Shown: in pieces, positions 38,228-46,943 of the stretch
Layout of the letters: every line of letters starts with the position of its first letter
Numbering within the stretch: position 1 is the first letter of the stretch
Source of the DNA: Pseudomonas defluvii
GTDB lineage: Bacteria; Pseudomonadota; Gammaproteobacteria; Pseudomonadales; Pseudomonadaceae
Assembly (NCBI RefSeq): GCF_001695625.1
Contig: NZ_MBPN01000021.1
Location: 1 to 59,991, forward strand
DNA length: 59,991 bases
Direction of reading: 5' to 3'
Program-made: the position numbers and the translations under genes
The notes under the pieces: model-generated
What the model was told of the DNA's origin: nothing
The model's database searches: none
The model's input: only the letters and a program-made list of their open reading frames with translations

Positions 38228-38986
38228 TTACAGGCGCAAACCGCCGTCCAGCTCCAGAATGCGCCCGCTGAAGTAATCGTTTTCAAGAATGTAAGCGGCC
38301 GAATGGGCAATTTCCGCTGGTGTGCCCATGCGCTTGAGCGGAATGCCAGCCGTCATTTTCTCCAGGGCCTCGGGCTTCATGCTTGCGGTCATCTCGGTTT
38401 CGATGAACCCGGGGGCAATGCCGGCCACGCGGATACCATAGCGGGCCAACTCTTTTGCCCAGGTAACCGTGGCGGCCGCGACGCCTGCCTTGGCGGCCGA
38501 GTAGTTGGTTTGGCCCAGGTTCCCCGCGCGGGAAATCGAGGAAATGTTGATGATTGCGCCCTGGTTTTTCAGTTCGATCATTTTTGCCGCCACTTCACGG
38601 GTGCAGAGAAACACCCCCGTGAGGTTGACGTCGATCACGGACTGCCATTGGGCCAGGCTCATTTTGCTCAGTTGGCCATCCTTGACCTTCACCAGCAGAC
38701 CGTCACGCAGGATGCCCGCGTTGTTGATCAGGCCGTGAATGGCACCGAAATCCGCCGCCACCTGCTCAACCATCTGGACGACCTGGTCTTCGTCAGCGAC
38801 ATTGCACAGGTAGTAGCGTGCTTCGACACCCAACGCCTTGCACGCCGCGACGGTGTGCTGGAGTTTTTCTTCGTTGAGGTCGACGAGCGCCAGGCGTGCC
38901 CTTTTACCTGCCAGGTACTCGGCCATTGAACGGCCCAAACCCTGGCAGCCGCCGGTGATAATGATTACTTTGTCAGTTAATTGCAT
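38228..38986 (-). CDS. Short-chain dehydrogenase/reductase, FabG-like
   Basis: A 252-residue classical SDR. It has the cofactor loop [12 protein letters not shown] (about residues 10-21), NNAGILRDG (about 88-96) and the catalytic tetrad with Ser in SSISRAG, then YSAAKAG (Tyr and Lys about 160-164). It is closest to 3-oxoacyl-ACP reductases, but it lies alone, away from fatty-acid genes, so its substrate is uncertain. It is divergent from the HugZ-like gene with a 76-bp gap. Confidence 0.88.
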   Translation of the reverse strand: MQLTDKVIIITGGCQGLGRSMAEYLAGKRARLALVDLNEEKLQHTVAACKALGVEARYYLCNVADEDQVVQMVEQVAADFGAIHGLINNAGILRDGLLVKVKDGQLSKMSLAQWQSVIDVNLTGVFLCTREVAAKMIELKNQGAIINISSISRAGNLGQTNYSAAKAGVAAATVTWAKELARYGIRVAGIAPGFIETEMTASMKPEALEKMTAGIPLKRMGTPAEIAHSAAYILENDYFSGRILELDGGLRL

Positions 38987-39062
38987 AAGGATGCTCCACG
39001 GGCAGGTTTGGGGCGGGCGAACACATTTTATTTATGACGAATTCTAGTCTGGGGGTCACAAC

Positions 39063-39794
39063 GTGAGCGCTAAAGCGACGAAGCATGCACGAGAACTGCT
39101 GCTCAAGGAATACCGTGGTGTCCTGTCGACCCACTCCAAGTCGATGCCGGGCTTTCCGTTTGGTTCGGTGGTGCCCTATTGCCTGGATGCCGAAGGTCAT
39201 CCGCTGATCCTCATCAGCCGTATCGCTCAGCACACTCACAACCTGCAGCGTGATCCGAAATGTTCGTTGCTGGTCGGCGAGCGGGGCGCTGAAGACGTTC
39301 AGGCGGTGGGCCGTCTGACGCTGCTAGCCGAGGCCCGGCAGCTTGAGGACGCCGACGCCATTGAAGCGGCAGCCGAGCGTTATTACCGTTATTTTCCGGA
39401 GTCGCGTAATTACCACCGCGCGCATGATTTCGATTTCTGGGTGCTCAAACCCGTGCGATATCGCTATATCGGCGGCTTTGGCGCGATTCACTGGCTGGAC
39501 CACGTGGCCCTTGCCAACCCGTTTGCCGGGAAGGTTGAGGCCAGTATGGTCGAGCACATGAATAGCGATCATGCCAAGGCGATTGCTCACTATGTGGCCT
39601 TGAGCGGTTTGCCGCAGACCGTGCCTGCGCAGATGGCCGGTATCGACAGCGAAGGCATGCACTTGCGAATTGGCCATGGCCTCTACTGGCTGGCGTTTGG
39701 TGAGCCTTGCAACACGCCGACACAAGTACGCGAAGCCCTGGTTTTTCTGGCCCACGCCGACGATTGGCCGAGTAACGAGCCGGTTGAGGCTTGA
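39063..39794 (+). CDS. HugZ-like haem-utilisation / FMN-binding split-barrel protein
   Basis: A 243-residue protein with an N-terminal pyridoxamine-phosphate-oxidase-like split barrel (about 10-150; HSKSMPGFPFGSVVPYCLD) and a C-terminal DUF2470 domain (about 160-240; MVEHMNSDHAKAIAHY). This pairing is that of HugZ-type haem-degrading proteins, in which the C-terminal domain helps bind haem. It starts at GTG. The function in this host is inferred. Confidence 0.82.
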   Translation: MSAKATKHARELLLKEYRGVLSTHSKSMPGFPFGSVVPYCLDAEGHPLILISRIAQHTHNLQRDPKCSLLVGERGAEDVQAVGRLTLLAEARQLEDADAIEAAAERYYRYFPESRNYHRAHDFDFWVLKPVRYRYIGGFGAIHWLDHVALANPFAGKVEASMVEHMNSDHAKAIAHYVALSGLPQTVPAQMAGIDSEGMHLRIGHGLYWLAFGEPCNTPTQVREALVFLAHADDWPSNEPVEA

Positions 39795-39858
39795 AATTGC
39801 AATGGACTGCAACCATTAACCGGGTATTGGAAGGTCGTCTTCCGTCGAGGAACCCTTG

Positions 39859-40329
39859 ATGCGTGCTTTTCTACTGCTGTTTCTGCTTTTTCCGGTGCTC
39901 GAGCTCTATGTGTTTTTCAAGGTCAGCACAGCCATTGGTTTTTTCCCGGCGTTGCTGCTGATCATTGCCTCTTCTGCACTGGGTGTGCTGGTCATGCGGG
40001 TGGCTGGTCTGGCTACCGCGCTGCGCGCCCGTGAAAGCCTGCAGCGTGGCGAACTGCCTGCTGAGGAGATGTTCCAGGGATTGTTGCTGGCCGTCGGTGG
40101 CGGTCTGCTCCTGGTGCCTGGTTTCATTACTGACGTGCTGGGCCTGATCTGCCTGCTGCCGTTCACCCGACGCCTGATCGGTCGACGTTTGCGTGAGCGT
40201 GCCGAGGCGCAGGCCATGCGTCAGCGGGCGTTTTCAGATGACCCGTTTGCAGGCCGTCCTGGTGCTCAGGGCGGTACGCCGCGGCAGCCGAATGTGATCG
40301 AAGGCGAGTACGAGCATCGCGACTCTTGA
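39859..40329 (+). CDS. fxsA: FxsA family membrane protein
   Basis: A 156-residue protein with N-terminal hydrophobic helices (about 1-50 and 65-100) and a basic, Arg-rich cytoplasmic tail. The sequence LLLFPVLELYVFFKVSTAIG opens the family. In E. coli, FxsA overproduction prevents F-plasmid exclusion of phage T7. Its normal role is unclear. The ATG at 39859 is preceded by CGAGGAA; a TTG one codon upstream is also in frame. A strong terminator follows. Confidence 0.88.
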   Translation: MRAFLLLFLLFPVLELYVFFKVSTAIGFFPALLLIIASSALGVLVMRVAGLATALRARESLQRGELPAEEMFQGLLLAVGGGLLLVPGFITDVLGLICLLPFTRRLIGRRLRERAEAQAMRQRAFSDDPFAGRPGAQGGTPRQPNVIEGEYEHRDS

Positions 40330-40346
40330 ACCCTGGCGATAACCTG

Positions 40347-40370
40347 ACGGCCCCATACGGGGCCGTTTTT
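40347..40370 (+). terminator. Intrinsic terminator after fxsA
   Basis: The stem ACGGCCCC/GGGGCCGT with an ATAC loop is followed by TTTTT. It insulates groESL from fxsA. Confidence 0.9.
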
Positions 40371-40407
40371 CATTCGCCCGCTCGACAAAAAAATTTTCAT
40401 GTACAGC

Positions 40408-40436
40408 CTTGTAATCGCCTTGAGCGACCTCATGTA
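40408..40436 (+). promoter_or_regulatory. Sigma-32-like heat-shock promoter of groES-groEL
   Basis: CTTGTAA (consensus CTTGAAA), a 13-bp spacer and CCTCATGTA (consensus CCCCATNTA) match the heat-shock promoter in both boxes and in spacing. Transcription would start about 150 bp before groES. The rest of the 40371-40592 gap shows no other gene. Confidence 0.7.
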
Positions 40437-40592
40437 TGGGTCACCGAAAGGTTTCTGGTTACAAACACCAGACAAGACATGCGTGGTTCGCTTGGCGAGC
40501 CACCAACGGTCGGGCCAACTTGGGCCACGCCGATAGCCTCAACCAGCCGGTTTAAACCGGCCGATGAAAACCACAATTAGGAGAGATCGACA

Positions 40593-40886
40593 ATGAAGCT
40601 TCGTCCTCTGCATGACCGCGTCGTCATCCGTCGCAGCGAAGAAGAATCGAAAACCGCTGGCGGTATCGTTCTGCCAGGTTCGGCTGCTGAAAAACCTAAC
40701 CGTGGCGAAATTGTCGCTGTAGGTACCGGCCGCATCCTGGATAACGGTGAAGTACGTGCGCTGGCCGTGAAAGTGGGTGACAAGGTTGTTTTCGGCCCTT
40801 ACTCCGGTAGCAACACTGTGAAAGTCGACGGCGAAGACCTGCTGGTGATGAGCGAGAACGAAATTCTCGCGGTCATCGAAGGTTAA
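40593..40886 (+). CDS. groES: Co-chaperonin GroES
   Basis: A 97-residue GroES with the family start [14 protein letters not shown] and the mobile loop [16 protein letters not shown] (about residues 16-31) that contacts GroEL. It forms the heptameric lid of the folding chamber. AGGAGAG precedes the ATG. It is cotranscribed with groEL 49 bp downstream. Confidence 0.97.
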   Translation: MKLRPLHDRVVIRRSEEESKTAGGIVLPGSAAEKPNRGEIVAVGTGRILDNGEVRALAVKVGDKVVFGPYSGSNTVKVDGEDLLVMSENEILAVIEG

Positions 40887-40929
40887 TCAACCGCTGGTTT
40901 CCCGTTACTTCAAAGTATTCAAGGATTAA

Positions 40930-42585
<1,656 letters not shown>

Positions 42586-42608
42586 GCCAGCCTTACCCGC
42601 TTCAAAAT

Positions 42609-42640
42609 AAAACCCCTGGCCGAAAGGCCAGGGGTTTTTT
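42609..42640 (+). terminator. Intrinsic terminator after groEL
   Basis: The stem CCCCTGGCC/GGCCAGGGG with a GAAA loop is followed by six T residues and preceded by an A-rich run, so it can work in both directions for groEL and the convergent PAP2 gene. Confidence 0.93.
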
Positions 42641-42753
42641 GTTTTACGGGGATATCGCTGCCACAGGGCCTACCTGCGAAGGTAGCAGTAGGTCAGTGTG
42701 TTCGCTGCAGTTGGATCACACTGCTTGAACACATCCCCTGTAGGGCAATTCGC

Positions 42754-43497
42754 TTATCGGGTTTGGACTGTTGCTGGTGCAGGCACTTCAGCGGTGGCCG
42801 GTCTGCGGTACAGCACGGCGTAGTAGCAGCCCAGGCTGATCAACCAGCAGAACACAGCAGTCCAGACATTGTGCGAGAAGAAGTGCGCGCCTTGCAGCAT
42901 CCGTCCGACCGAAAACACGGTGCCCAGCCCAAAGGCAAACCACAGTGCTGCCCGTGCCATGCGTGGGCGTCGATCACGGAGCACGAAGAACAGTGCGAAC
43001 AGGGTAAAACCAGTGGCCGCATGGCCGCCTGGCCAGCAGCGTCCGGGTTTGTCCGTTGCTGGGCGTGGGCTGAGCAGTTCGCTGTAGGTCTCTTTGCCGC
43101 CGAATTCCTGCAGGCTCCAAGGACACTGCACAGCGGTTACTGCCTTGAGCGGGGTTACAAAGCTGGTAGACAAGGCCATTGCCATTACCAGGCAACCCAG
43201 TTCGCGGCGCCAGGGGTTGAGTTTTTTCAGCAGCAGGCTGGCGATAAACCCGACAATCGCTGCCAATCCCAAGACGATTACAACTTGTTTGGCCCGATCA
43301 TGCAGGATGTCTTCAAGAAAGAAGCTGTGTCGTCCGATGAACTGGCCTGCCACAGGGTCATAGGCCCACTTGGCAATGTTCATGTCCAGGCTGGTCAGTT
43401 CCAGAAGGAGCAGGGCGGTGGCGACTAAAAGGGGAAGGCCGAGGTACAGCCAGGCGTTGATGGGGCGCGATGGCGGGCGGATGTGGGCTTCAGGCAT
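42754..43497 (-). CDS. PAP2-family membrane phosphatase
   Basis: A 247-residue inner-membrane protein with about six helices and the PAP2 (type 2 phosphatidic acid phosphatase) motifs: LKAVTAVQCP (variant of KX6RP, with Cys for Arg), PGGHAATGF (motif 2) and GRMLQGAHFFSHNVW (motif 3, His kept, the usual Asp replaced). Such enzymes dephosphorylate isoprenyl phosphates, lipid A or phospholipids. I start at the ATG preceded by AGGAC; a TTG five codons upstream is also in frame. A ColR-type box lies about 120 bp upstream facing this gene, which links it to the divergent colRS system. Confidence 0.82.
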   Translation of the reverse strand: MPEAHIRPPSRPINAWLYLGLPLLVATALLLLELTSLDMNIAKWAYDPVAGQFIGRHSFFLEDILHDRAKQVVIVLGLAAIVGFIASLLLKKLNPWRRELGCLVMAMALSTSFVTPLKAVTAVQCPWSLQEFGGKETYSELLSPRPATDKPGRCWPGGHAATGFTLFALFFVLRDRRPRMARAALWFAFGLGTVFSVGRMLQGAHFFSHNVWTAVFCWLISLGCYYAVLYRRPATAEVPAPATVQTR

Positions 43498-43614
43498 GAC
43501 AGGTCCTGGCAAACAAAATGGACAGTCCCGGTCGGCAAGCCCGAGCCGGGTATAGGCTTGACGTAGCGACCGGCGATTTTCTGTGGAGGGGGGTGCGTAG
43601 TCTGTGAATACTCG

Positions 43615-43630
43615 GTGAAAAAAACGTTAA
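43615..43630 (-). promoter_or_regulatory. ColR-type binding box upstream of the PAP2 gene
   Basis: On the minus strand the sequence is TTAACGTTTTTTTCAC, which fits the published P. putida ColR consensus as I recall it (YYNASNNYTTTTTCAC) at every position. It is base-for-base identical to the box in front of the methyltransferase gene at 45746-45761. It faces the PAP2 gene and lies in the region shared with colR. Confidence 0.72.
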
Positions 43631-43723
43631 CCAGTGATAAATCTGTTCTGATCTGGCAGTACGTGAGCGATGGCCTTAAGCTGCGCCTGCCAAGCAGGCA
43701 AATGCAGTGAACGGGGGATACCC

Positions 43724-44407
43724 ATGCGAATTCTATTGGTTGAAGACAACCGCGATATTCTGGCCAATCTGGCAGATTACCTTGGCCTCAAGGGCTACAC
43801 GGTCGATTGTGCCCAGGACGGCCTTTCGGGTTTGCACCTGGCGGCGACCGAACACTATGACCTGATTGTGCTCGACATCATGTTACCCGGTATTGACGGC
43901 TACACGCTATGCAAGCGCTTGCGCGAGGATGCCCGGCGCGACACGCCGGTGATCATGCTCACCGCCCGTGACCAACTTGACGACCGTCTTCAGGGTTTTC
44001 GCTCGGGCGCCGACGATTACCTGCTCAAGCCATTTGCCCTGTCGGAGTTGGCCGCACGTATTGAGGCGGTGCTGCGTCGTGCTCAGGGTGGCGGACGCCG
44101 CAGCCTGCAAGTCGGTGATTTGAGTTATGACCTGGACACGCTTGAGGTCACGCGCCAAGGGCGCTTGCTCAAGTTGAACCCGGTCGGTCTGAAATTGCTT
44201 GCCGTACTCATGCAAAAAAGCCCCCATGTGTTGCGCCGCGAAGTGCTTGAAGAGGCGCTCTGGGGGGATGACTGTCCTGACAGTGATAGCCTGCGTAGCC
44301 ACGTTCATCAGCTACGCCAGGTGATCGACAAGCCGTTCGACAAGCCATTGCTGCACACGGTACATGGTGTGGGGTACCGCATGGCCGAGGGCCGCGATGG
44401 AGTTTAA
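43724..44407 (+). CDS. colR: Response regulator ColR
   Basis: A 227-residue OmpR/PhoB-type regulator: receiver domain with phosphoacceptor Asp51 (LIVLDIMLPG), Thr and Lys of the switch in MLTARDQ and LLKPFAL, and a winged-helix DNA-binding domain (about 130-225). ColR of Pseudomonas responds through ColS to excess zinc, iron and membrane stress and controls envelope genes. The start is the ATG of MRILLVEDN after GGGGGATA. It overlaps colS by 11 bases. The sequence, the size and the position after groEL match known ColR. Confidence 0.9.
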   Translation: MRILLVEDNRDILANLADYLGLKGYTVDCAQDGLSGLHLAATEHYDLIVLDIMLPGIDGYTLCKRLREDARRDTPVIMLTARDQLDDRLQGFRSGADDYLLKPFALSELAARIEAVLRRAQGGGRRSLQVGDLSYDLDTLEVTRQGRLLKLNPVGLKLLAVLMQKSPHVLRREVLEEALWGDDCPDSDSLRSHVHQLRQVIDKPFDKPLLHTVHGVGYRMAEGRDGV

Positions 44408-45707
44408 GCAAAGCCTGGCGCAGCGGATCATCATCGCCTTTGCCTTGATGAGCGCCTTGGTCGCGGGAGCGTTCGCTTTCGGTATTGTGGCGACAGTACA
44501 TCTGGTCGAAGAGCGTTTGATCTCTGCCGTATTGGGTGGCGATCTGCAGCGGTTGTTGTTGATGGACAGCGTGAGTGACTGGAGCCACAGGCCGCGGCCA
44601 GATCAACTGTTCTACTTCAGCGGCGGGCGCGATGACTTTGCCTTGCCCAAGGATCTCAGGCACCTGGACCCGGGGTTTCATGAGGTCTTTCGTGATCAAC
44701 TGTCGTATCACGCGATGGTCGAGATCGTAGATGGCCGTCGCTATGTCCTGTTGCAGGATCAAAGTGATTTCGAAGAGCGCGAGCGTGTGCTTTTTGCCGT
44801 CGTGGTGGTCGGCTTTGTGTTGAGCCTGGCGCTGGCGGTGTTCCTGGGCTGGGTGTTGGCGCGCAAGGTAATGGCGCCGGTGATCCGTTTGGCTCGTCAG
44901 GTTCGCCACCGCGATCAATTGTTGGGCCTGGCACCGCCTCTGGCTCCGGATTATGCCGCGGATGAGGTCGGGCAACTGGCGGTGGCATTCGATGCCACCT
45001 TGGGCCGATTGCGCGATGCATTGACCCGTGAGCGCTTGTTCACCAGCGATGTCAGTCATGAGTTGCGTACACCCTTGATGGTGCTGGCCACGTCCTGCGA
45101 ATTGCTGCTGGAAAACACGAAGCTCGATGACCGCGCAAGGGCGCAGGTCGAACGCATCGCCAGGGCCAGCGAGGAAATGCGTGAGTTGGTCAAAACCTTC
45201 CTGATGTTGGCTCGGGCTCAGCGTGATGAGGGGGCCGTTGCCTCGCAGGCGACCCTGAAAGAAGTCGCTGATGACCTGCTGGGGGTGTGGCGCGACACCA
45301 TTGAACAGAAAGGTCTGCAGTTGTACTACAGCGCAGGCGCTGCGGGATCGGTTCTCTACAATGCAACCTTTCTGCAGGCGGTGATGGGCAATCTACTGCG
45401 TAATGCGGCGCATTACACTGAACGCGGTTTCATTCGCTTAACCTTGGAGCCCTCCGGGTTCATGGTTGAAGACAGTGGCGTGGGCATTCCTGAAGAGCAG
45501 CGTGAAGCCATGTTCCAGCCGTTTGTACGCGGTGGAGAAAAGCGTGGTGAGGGGCTGGGGTTGGGGTTGTCATTGGTACAGCGGATCTGTGATGACCAGT
45601 GCTGGATTGTCAGCCTCACGGCCATGACACCCAATGGCTGTCGCTTCCATGTCGATCTGAGCCACGGCCGAAGTCAATTGACTGATCGGGATGAGATCAT
45701 CGGCTAA
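44397..45707 (+). CDS. colS: Sensor histidine kinase ColS
   Basis: A 436-residue sensor kinase with TM1 (about 10-33), a periplasmic loop of about 100 residues (34-131), TM2 (about 132-152), HAMP, a HisKA domain with phosphorylated His221 (SHELRTPL) and an HATPase domain (NLLRNAAHY, DSGVGIP, GEGLGLGLSL). ColS senses external zinc and iron through acidic periplasmic residues. Here HEVFRD (95-100) and E126-E-R-E129 are candidate metal sites. It is translationally coupled to colR. Confidence 0.9.
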   Translation: MEFKQSLAQRIIIAFALMSALVAGAFAFGIVATVHLVEERLISAVLGGDLQRLLLMDSVSDWSHRPRPDQLFYFSGGRDDFALPKDLRHLDPGFHEVFRDQLSYHAMVEIVDGRRYVLLQDQSDFEERERVLFAVVVVGFVLSLALAVFLGWVLARKVMAPVIRLARQVRHRDQLLGLAPPLAPDYAADEVGQLAVAFDATLGRLRDALTRERLFTSDVSHELRTPLMVLATSCELLLENTKLDDRARAQVERIARASEEMRELVKTFLMLARAQRDEGAVASQATLKEVADDLLGVWRDTIEQKGLQLYYSAGAAGSVLYNATFLQAVMGNLLRNAAHYTERGFIRLTLEPSGFMVEDSGVGIPEEQREAMFQPFVRGGEKRGEGLGLGLSLVQRICDDQCWIVSLTAMTPNGCRFHVDLSHGRSQLTDRDEIIG

Positions 45708-45745
45708 CCCCGTCCTGAAACAGGATGAAGTTGGTGTGAACGTGT

Positions 45746-45761
45746 TTAACGTTTTTTTCAC
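45746..45761 (+). promoter_or_regulatory. ColR-type binding box upstream of the methyltransferase gene
   Basis: TTAACGTTTTTTTCAC fits the ColR consensus fully and is identical to the box in front of the PAP2 gene. It lies 67 bp before the next ATG and just after colS, so this gene can be induced by ColR independently of colRS. Confidence 0.75.
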
Positions 45762-45782
45762 ATCCGCATGACCTGACGCCAA

Positions 45783-45805
45783 CGCCCACCTGAATAAGGT
45801 GGGCG
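45783..45805. repeat. Inverted repeat between the ColR box and the methyltransferase gene
   Basis: CGCCCACCT and AGGTGGGCG form a perfect 9-bp stem around GAATA, in the expected 5' leader. No T-tract follows, so it is more likely a leader hairpin than a terminator. Confidence 0.4.
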
Positions 45806-45828
45806 CCAATGGAGTCAGGAGAGGCAGA

Positions 45829-46512
45829 ATGCGCAGTCCCATCAAGCTCGAGTTTTCCGAGAAGCACGATCAGCAACAGGCTCAGGATTGCTTTCTCAAG
45901 CATCAAGATGGGTTGGCGCGCCGTCTGTCCCACCAGCGTGATGAACAGTTGGCGCGTCGTGCGCTGGCGCTGTCGGGGGAGCCGGGTCTTGTGCTTGATC
46001 TGCCGTGTGGTGCCGGGCATTTTTGGCCGTTGCTGGCGGAAAAAAACAATCGTGTGATCCTCGGCGCCGACAACTCGGAAGCGATGCTTGAAACCGCTCG
46101 TACGTCGCAACCGGCCGGTGTCGTCGAGCGTGTGCGCACCCTGCAGACCTCTGCATTCAACATCGACTTGCCCGACAATGCCGTCGACAGCATTTTCTGT
46201 ATGCGACTCTTTCAGCAGGTTGGTGAAGCGGCGCACCGCAAGGTCATTCTCTCCGAGTTTCAACGTGTCTCCCGTGATAGCGTGATCCTCTCGCTCTGGG
46301 TCGATGGCAACTTCAAAGCCTGGCGACGTAAAAAGCTGGAAGCACGTCGCTTGGCGAAAACAGGTTCAGAAGAGGCTCGCCAGAATCGCTTTGTGCTGCC
46401 TGCTGCCACGGTGGAGCAGGAGTTCGTCGAAGCAGGATTCCGCATTCAGGAACGGTTGGATTTTTTGCCGTTCTACGCCATGTGGCGCGTTTACGTGCTG
46501 CGTAAAGGCTAG
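45829..46512 (+). CDS. warA: SAM-dependent methyltransferase, WarA-like
   Basis: A 227-residue class I methyltransferase with motif I LVLDLPCGAGHFWPLL (about residues 54-69), an acidic residue ending the next strand (LGADNSEAM) and a C-terminal region ending FYAMWRVYVLRKG. Immediately downstream of colRS in Pseudomonas lies the ColR-controlled gene warA, whose product has been linked to LPS; size and position match. The ATG follows AGGAGAGG. A ColR-type box is 67 bp upstream. The methyl acceptor is unknown. Confidence 0.75.
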   Translation: MRSPIKLEFSEKHDQQQAQDCFLKHQDGLARRLSHQRDEQLARRALALSGEPGLVLDLPCGAGHFWPLLAEKNNRVILGADNSEAMLETARTSQPAGVVERVRTLQTSAFNIDLPDNAVDSIFCMRLFQQVGEAAHRKVILSEFQRVSRDSVILSLWVDGNFKAWRRKKLEARRLAKTGSEEARQNRFVLPAATVEQEFVEAGFRIQERLDFLPFYAMWRVYVLRKG

Positions 46513-46569
46513 GAGGCGCCTGCCTGTCACCGCCACGGCAGCCGTTTGGCCGCCTACAACGATCACATA

Positions 46570-46597
46570 GTTGCGTCACCATTCGTCGTGGCGCAAC
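46570..46597 (+). repeat. Hairpin after the methyltransferase gene
   Basis: GTTGCGTCAC and GTGGCGCAAC pair (one G-T) around CATTCGTC. There is no T-tract. It may terminate weakly between the methyltransferase gene and the next small gene. Confidence 0.35.
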
Positions 46598-46665
46598 GCA
46601 GACTGGCAAAAGCTGCTCTATTTTTACCTCAGGGTGTTTGGCAGCGCTGTCAAAGGTTTAGAGTA

Positions 46666-46884
46666 ATGAAACTAGAAATTGCTCGAGGTCTGTTCTTCCT
46701 GGGTGGTCTGGCAATAGCCACCGCTGCGGCAGCCGCGTGGGATGAACCCGGCCCTGGTATCCTCAGCGACACGGCCCACTGCCCTACGCCACATGTTGTC
46801 AAGGATCGGGTCGTGGCCACGCCCGATCACGACTTGCTACTGTTGTTGTTCGGCTTGAGGCAAGGGCTTCGACCCCAAAGCTGA
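46666..46884 (+). CDS. Small exported protein of unknown function
   Basis: A 72-residue protein starting MKLEIARGLF. An N-terminal hydrophobic segment (about 8-24, rich in Ala) looks like a signal peptide with possible cleavage after AAAAA or just before WDEPG. A short mature part with one Cys (in TAHCPTP) ends in a hydrophobic LLLLLFGLRQG stretch. I recognise no family; I recall that P. aeruginosa has a similarly small gene (PA4377) in this position. The frame is open further upstream without a better start. A bidirectional terminator follows. Confidence 0.6.
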   Translation: MKLEIARGLFFLGGLAIATAAAAAWDEPGPGILSDTAHCPTPHVVKDRVVATPDHDLLLLLFGLRQGLRPQS

Positions 46885-46903
46885 TCCTGTTTTGGGTAAC
46901 CTG

Positions 46904-46930
46904 AAAAGCCTCGTCAACGACGGGGCTTTT
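46904..46930. terminator. Bidirectional terminator
   Basis: AAAAGCCTCGTC and GACGGGGCTTTT form a 12-bp stem with one G-T pair around AAC. The A- and T-tracts at the ends let it serve both the small exported-protein gene (+) and the RND pump gene (-), which stops 14 bp further on. Confidence 0.85.
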
Positions 46931-46943
46931 GATTATGGGCTAT

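Noticed and set aside
42655..42700. Short inverted repeats around 42669-42684 as a second terminator
   Set aside because: The stem is short, has no T-tract, and a strong bidirectional terminator already lies at 42609-42640.
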